From: a virus
Strand: one strand, 5' to 3'
DNA length: 38,888 nucleotides
IMG/VR virus record: IMGVR_UViG_3300048839_000889
Span: 1 to 38,888 of that record
Under the pieces are notes generated by a model that was not told the origin of the DNA, ran no database searches, and saw only the letters and a list, made by a program, of their open reading frames with translations. Position numbers and translations under genes: made by a program. This document shows, piece by piece, positions 35,728-38,888 of this stretch (position 1 is the first letter of the stretch; the number at the start of each line of letters is the position of its first letter).

Positions 35728-36807
35728 TCAGAACAAAGCCGTCTGAATGTCCGTACCCGCCGACACATCCAAGCAATGCGGCGAGAACCACAAGCACTCC
35801 TTCACACGGTTCGCGTGGTTGCCGTCCTGCCGTGCCGCCGACGCAGCCGTGGAGTAGGCGGCGGACGCCGAGTAGTAGTGGCGTCGCCAAGTGTCAGGCA
35901 TTAGTGCGTCGTGTTCGTCGATGTACCCGGCGAGCACGATGCGGAATCGGGGGTTGTCACCGTTGGCGAGGCACCACTCCCTGACGTCATGTGCGATGGT
36001 GTGGTCATCGACGGTGTACAGGTCGGCGGTGCGCACGTCGCCGAGGTAGGGCGGGTCAAGGAACACGCCGACCGTCGACCCGTGAGCCAGCGCTCCGGTG
36101 GTGACAACGCGTGACCAGTCGCCGCAGCAGACTCGAGTGTCTCGGAGCCGGGCGGTAAGCTGCTCAAAGTAGGCGTAGACGCCGGCGGTGCGGTATTCCA
36201 GATTGTTGTAGCCGCTTTGCCCGGCGTTGCCGAGGTCGGGTCGCTGGCGTTTCACGCCCCGCCCGCCGTCGCCGAGGTGGGGTAGCTGGCGGTTCACGCC
36301 CTGCCCGCCGTTGCCGAGGTGGGGGCGCTTGCGGACGATGCCGTCCTGATCGACCATCCACGGTCCGGTGCCGGCGCACCACCCTGAACCGATCCATGCG
36401 TTCACGCCCCACACCCACCAACCGGCCACCTGTGCGTCATAGAAATCCGGGTCGGCTCCCATGCCGTTTAGCAACCGCGACCGTCCGGTGTTGGTCAGCC
36501 ACAGGTGGCGGGAGAAGAGGTCGACCTCGTTCACCGGCCAGTCACACCAGGCGGCGACGGCCTCCGGGTCATGAGCAAGCGCACGCCAAAAGTTGGCGAC
36601 GAACCCGTCAGCGTCGTTGACCGTTTCGGTGCGCCGGGGGCCGTCGTTCATGTCGTGCGGACGGGCCAGCAATACGGCCCCGGACCCAAAAAACGGTTCA
36701 ACGTAGTTAGGCACGTCACCAAGTGCTGCCCAAACTTCAGCCGCGACGCGGCGCTTGCCGCCGAACCAGACAAACGGGGATTTGAAGGTGGGGGAATCTC
36801 CAGGCAT
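35728..36807 (-). CDS. D12-class N6-adenine DNA methyltransferase, 359 aa
   Basis: Transfers methyl from S-adenosylmethionine to adenine N6. WFGGKRR near residue 14 and EPFFGSGAVLL at 37-47 form the SAM-binding front, and DPPY at 251-254 is the catalytic motif. The target is usually GATC for Dam relatives but cannot be deduced here. Between these, residues about 160-195 hold two and a half copies of a 14-residue unit (PHLGNGGQGVNRQL / PHLGDGGRGVKRQR) in the variable region. ATG 36807 lies six bases after the ACTGTC box, so it is predicted leaderless. Roles could be protection from restriction or regulation. Confidence 0.92.
   Translation of the reverse strand: MPGDSPTFKSPFVWFGGKRRVAAEVWAALGDVPNYVEPFFGSGAVLLARPHDMNDGPRRTETVNDADGFVANFWRALAHDPEAVAAWCDWPVNEVDLFSRHLWLTNTGRSRLLNGMGADPDFYDAQVAGWWVWGVNAWIGSGWCAGTGPWMVDQDGIVRKRPHLGNGGQGVNRQLPHLGDGGRGVKRQRPDLGNAGQSGYNNLEYRTAGVYAYFEQLTARLRDTRVCCGDWSRVVTTGALAHGSTVGVFLDPPYLGDVRTADLYTVDDHTIAHDVREWCLANGDNPRFRIVLAGYIDEHDALMPDTWRRHYYSASAAYSTAASAARQDGNHANRVKECLWFSPHCLDVSAGTDIQTALF
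36224..36328. repeat. 42-bp tandem repeats inside the methyltransferase gene
   Basis: About two and a half imperfect in-frame copies encode the PHLG(N/D)GG(Q/R)GV(N/K)RQ unit. They lie between SAM-binding and catalytic motifs, where target-recognition sequence is expected. Confidence 0.75.
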
Positions 36808-36813
36808 GCACAG

Positions 36814-36842
36814 GACAGTCCTGAACCCAGACCGCTGTGCAG
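36814..36842 (-). promoter_or_regulatory. Predicted leaderless promoter of the methyltransferase
   Basis: Minus-strand CTGCAC, 17 bp, ACTGTC, then six bases to ATG 36807. Confidence 0.6.
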
Positions 36843-36881
36843 GGAGGATACGGCGTCGCTGGCTTCAACGATTCGGCAATA

Positions 36882-36900
36882 GTGCTACGAGTCGTAGACC
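36882..36900. promoter_or_regulatory. Operator-like palindrome 2
   Basis: GTGCTACGAGTCGTAGACC, 16 of 19 bases identical to palindrome 1. Its centre is 23 bp from palindrome 3. Both lie 40-85 bp upstream of the methyltransferase promoter. Confidence 0.7.
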
Positions 36901-36927
36901 AATTGTGCAACGACTCGTAGCACAATT
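36901..36927. promoter_or_regulatory. Operator-like palindrome 3
   Basis: The core GTGCAACGACTCGTAGCAC (36905-36923) is flanked by AATT on both sides, extending the dyad to 27 bp. The central GACTC is again GANTC. Together with palindrome 2 it forms a tandem pair. Confidence 0.75.
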
Positions 36928-36936
36928 GCCGTGAGG

Positions 36937-37359
36937 TCACGCCTGGTTGTGCCGCCGGTGGTACAAGTCCAGCGCCATCGCTGCGAGCATCTCGGCGGAC
37001 ACCGTTGGCCGGCCACGCCAGATCCTCTCCGCATCCTCGATGACCCCCCACGGCACCTGCGCAAAGCCGGAGTTGGCCCGGATGAACGCCATCGCCCGCA
37101 CAGCCACATCGGTAGACGCAAACCTCACAGGCGGGCACGCCCCGTCATGCAGCACACAATCCATGTCCGGATCAGACAACAACACCCCACACCAAAGACA
37201 ATGAGTACACCCGACCCCAGGCCTCGCGTGCACCGTAAACTGCTCGAACTCCAACCTGTGAACCACGCAACGGCGCCACTGCTCACGACACGACAGCGAA
37301 CAGAACACACCCAAACAGCCCTGGTTGCCATCCCGTACAGCAGGAAAAGAGGTTGCCAT
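36937..37359 (-). CDS. Cys-rich protein with treble-clef-like motif, 140 aa
   Basis: Two Cys clusters, VFCSLSCREQWRR and CTHCLWCGVLLSDPDMDCVLHDGACPP, indicate one or two zinc sites; the first resembles a treble-clef finger. The C-terminal half is helical (TVSAEMLAAMALDLYHRRHNQA). The second of two adjacent ATGs (37359) is chosen because it lies six bases after a predicted promoter box. Probably DNA- or RNA-binding; no family assigned. Confidence 0.75.
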   Translation of the reverse strand: MATSFPAVRDGNQGCLGVFCSLSCREQWRRCVVHRLEFEQFTVHARPGVGCTHCLWCGVLLSDPDMDCVLHDGACPPVRFASTDVAVRAMAFIRANSGFAQVPWGVIEDAERIWRGRPTVSAEMLAAMALDLYHRRHNQA

Positions 37360-37365
37360 CATGCT

Positions 37366-37394
37366 TACAGTGTCGGCCCGCTCTCACGCTGCAC
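37366..37394 (-). promoter_or_regulatory. Predicted leaderless promoter of the 37359 gene
   Basis: Minus-strand GTGCAG, 17 bp, ACTGTA, then six bases to ATG 37359. Confidence 0.5.
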
Positions 37395-37491
37395 GCGGCA
37401 ACCTGACCGCGGCCAGATCCCCACCAATGCAGGCGACTGCACGTTTATGCATATCCCAACCGGGGCGACGAGTGCTGGCCTAACAAAAAGG

Positions 37492-37824
37492 TCAAACAGC
37501 TACCGGAGACAGCTCGAGCACAACCCGGTCCCAATCCTTCGGACGCCACACGTCCACGTCAGCCCCAGCCAACTCCAACTGTCGCAACCACACGATCTGA
37601 GCCGACCGCAACCTGCCCGTGTCCGTTTTGAGCTCACGCCACAAGACACGTCTCTGGCCCGGATGCACCAGAATCAAGTCGGGGATGCCAGCGGCTCGTG
37701 CGTCACCGACGAGCACACCAGGGCGCACCTGCCGTCGGCTGTCATGCACATGCCCGACCGTCCACCCGTACCGCTCCGCCACCTCGATGACCGCAGCCTG
37801 AAACGACGCCTCCGACTCATCCAT
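37492..37824 (-). CDS. VRR-NUC domain nuclease, 110 aa
   Basis: Stand-alone VRR-NUC (PD-D/ExK superfamily) nuclease: ESEASFQAAVIEVAERYGWTVGHV at the N-terminus, AAGIPDLILVHPGQRRVLWRELKTDTGRLRSAQ with the catalytic D...E-x-K (IPDLI, ELK), and WLRQLELAGADVDVWRPKDWDRV at the end. Phage versions cut branched or damaged DNA and act in recombination or replication. Overlaps the zinc-ribbon gene by eight bases. The first 25 residues of a longer reading are not used. Confidence 0.9.
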   Translation of the reverse strand: MDESEASFQAAVIEVAERYGWTVGHVHDSRRQVRPGVLVGDARAAGIPDLILVHPGQRRVLWRELKTDTGRLRSAQIVWLRQLELAGADVDVWRPKDWDRVVLELSPVAV

Positions 37825-38011
37825 CGTTCCGCCCCCAGCCGCTACCGCGAAAGATGATACCACCCAACTTGGCGACACGACGGGAACGCGTCCACCCACA
37901 CTTCAGACACCGGTCCAACGACACAACCTCACCGATGCTGGGCGCCTGCTGATGCGGGTACCACTCTTCACGGTCACGGCCGCACGACTCGCAGACGAAC
38001 GCGTACACCAT
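37817..38011 (-). CDS. FmdB-like zinc-ribbon protein, 64 aa
   Basis: MVYAFVCESCGRDREEW ... LDRCLKCGWTRSRRV has the layout of the FmdB/zinc-ribbon_8 type regulators: CxxC at residues 7-10 and again near residue 35, then a basic tail. Starts three bases after the ClpP-like gene ends, so probably co-transcribed. Role unknown. Confidence 0.75.
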   Translation of the reverse strand: MVYAFVCESCGRDREEWYPHQQAPSIGEVVSLDRCLKCGWTRSRRVAKLGGIIFRGSGWGRNDG

Positions 38012-38014
38012 CGG

Positions 38015-38728
38015 TCAACGCACCTCGTCAACCAGACCCAACTCGAGGGCCTTCTCCGACTCGATCCACCAGTCCTTGCGGTCCCAGTTGCGCTTGATGC
38101 GTGCCGCGGTCAGCTTGCCGCCGGTGCGTGCCTCGAAGATGGCGACGATACGCTTCTCAATGCGCTTCACAAACTCAACTTCGTCCTCGACCTCAAACGT
38201 CTTGCCGGACGCGCCGAACGCTGCGCGGTGAATCATCACCCAGCCCTCGGAGCCAACCCAACGGTGGTCGCCCATCTGCAACAGGATCCCGGCCATTGAC
38301 GCGGCCATGCCGAGACAGCCGACCGTCACCTTGTGACCGGCGTGCGACAAGGACCGTACGAAGTCGAACAGGACGAACCCGTCAATGATGCTGCCACCAG
38401 GACTGGTGAACACGATCTCAACATCACAGTCCGGGTCGGTGCGTGTCCACTCGGTCAGCTGCTTGATGCACGCCGCGACGGACGCACCGCTGACGGTGCC
38501 GACGAAGCGGTACACGTGGTTGTGTTCGTCGCTGGCAAGCGCGGCAGCTTCAAGGCGTGCCGCCTTCGCTGCGGCCAGCTCAGCGGTGGTTGCTTCCGCA
38601 GCCGCCTTGCGTGCTTCGGCGTCTGTGTGGGCGGCGCCGGCACGAGCGGCAGCTGTCTCCGCTTCGAGCTTGGCGATAGTTGCTGCTTCCAGTGCCGGAC
38701 TCATCGCCTCGGCTGTGTCGTTGCTCAT
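38015..38728 (-). CDS. ClpP-like serine protease, 237 aa
   Basis: ClpP/crotonase-fold peptidase. VYRFVGTVSG starts the domain at residue about 71. GGSIIDGF is the oxyanion loop, the catalytic Ser lies in GMAASMAG and the His in VMIHRAA, and the region FEVEDEVEFVKRIEKRIVAIF precedes the final Asp area. The N-terminal 65 residues are an Ala/Glu coiled coil (AATIAKLEAETAAARAGAAHTDAEARKAA). ClpP-like enzymes serve as prohead proteases in many phages, but here the gene lies in the early arm, far from the capsid genes. No AAA partner is encoded. GGAGG precedes ATG 38728. Confidence 0.9.
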   Translation of the reverse strand: MSNDTAEAMSPALEAATIAKLEAETAAARAGAAHTDAEARKAAAEATTAELAAAKAARLEAAALASDEHNHVYRFVGTVSGASVAACIKQLTEWTRTDPDCDVEIVFTSPGGSIIDGFVLFDFVRSLSHAGHKVTVGCLGMAASMAGILLQMGDHRWVGSEGWVMIHRAAFGASGKTFEVEDEVEFVKRIEKRIVAIFEARTGGKLTAARIKRNWDRKDWWIESEKALELGLVDEVR

Positions 38729-38741
38729 GTCGACCTCCAGG

Positions 38742-38867
38742 TCTTTGCGTCGGTGGTCGTTTGTGCTGCTCGTTTGACAGTCCGCTGGCAGGTGACATCT
38801 GCCACGGTCAGGCTGGCGCCGGCTCTTCGACCGGGACCTCAGGCGCCGGCTCTTCGACCGGGACCTC
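38742..38867. repeat. Terminal direct repeat, right copy
   Basis: Identical to bases 1-126. Together with the left copy it shows that the map closes on itself. Confidence 0.9.
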
Positions 38868-38888
38868 AGGCGCCGGCTCTTCGACCGG
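38808..38888 (-). CDS. Acidic Pro/Glu repeat protein, partial second copy at window end
   Basis: Same gene as 67-183, cut by the window end. Here the tandem repeat has at least three units (38815-38841, 38842-38868 and 38869 onward). The extra unit adds nine residues in frame. Confidence 0.7.
   Translation of the reverse strand, partial: PVEEPAPEVPVEEPAPEVPVEEPAPA
38815..38888. repeat. 27-bp tandem repeat, at least 2.7 copies
   Basis: Two full units plus 20 bases of a third, against two units at the left end. Either a real copy-number variant or an assembly closure effect. Confidence 0.9.

Noticed and set aside
37360-37482. Plus-strand 40-codon frame upstream of the 37359 gene
   Set aside because: No ribosome site, opposite to the local transcription, and it covers a predicted promoter.

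Overview
The window is a complete or nearly complete circular map of a GC-rich, tailed, temperate siphovirus (dsDNA phage) of about 38.7 kb. The last 126+ bases repeat the first ones, as expected when a circular or circularly permuted genome is cut at an arbitrary point; the cut falls inside a small repeat-bearing gene. Very high G+C, frequent GTG starts, an RDF-like Gp3-family protein, and a lysis cassette with a CHAP endolysin and small membrane proteins point to an actinobacterial host. The genus cannot be told from the sequence alone.

Layout. A divergent control region lies at about 10.1-10.55 kb and a convergent point at about 33.05 kb. Leftward of the control region (minus strand) run a winged-helix protein and an AAA/RecA-type ATPase, then many small genes in four or five operons. 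Most of these genes overlap by ATGA, GTGA or TGATG, and the operons are separated by hairpin terminators. The last operon starts with a Gp3/RDF-like protein with a SAP-like tail, continues through small zinc-ribbon proteins to the window start, wraps round, and continues with a ClpP-like protease, a zinc ribbon and a VRR-NUC nuclease. Further leftward cassettes hold a Cys-rich protein, a D12-class adenine methyltransferase, a small zinc protein, an HNH endonuclease, a tRNA-Ala(TGC) carrying the likely attP, an excisionase-type HTH protein and a tyrosine integrase.

Rightward of the control region (plus strand) is the late block: small membrane protein, terminase small and large subunits, portal, MuF-like protein, scaffold, HK97-type capsid, a GT4 glycosyltransferase, four or five connector/closure genes, major tail protein, two tail-assembly chaperones joined by a -1 frameshift at GGGAAAC, tape measure, distal-tail and baseplate genes, a disrupted small tail gene, a collagen-like fibre, endolysin, a DUF2746-like membrane protein, an HTH-metallophosphoesterase, holin-like proteins and an unknown gene facing the integrase.

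The most unusual signal is regulatory. About twenty intergenic sites on both strands share a two-part element, (T/C)(T/G)GC.., 16-18 bp, (G/C)AC-N-(G/A)-T, always facing the downstream gene. For nine genes the second box ends 5-6 bases before the start codon, predicting leaderless mRNAs. Other notable signals are a 43-bp perfect inverted copy of terminase DNA inside a broken tail gene, three near-identical 19-bp palindromes with GANTC centres beside the adenine methyltransferase, a duplicated terminator module after two early operons, five GTTYCTGGC repeats around the tRNA, and a 27-bp in-frame repeat whose copy number differs between the two window ends.
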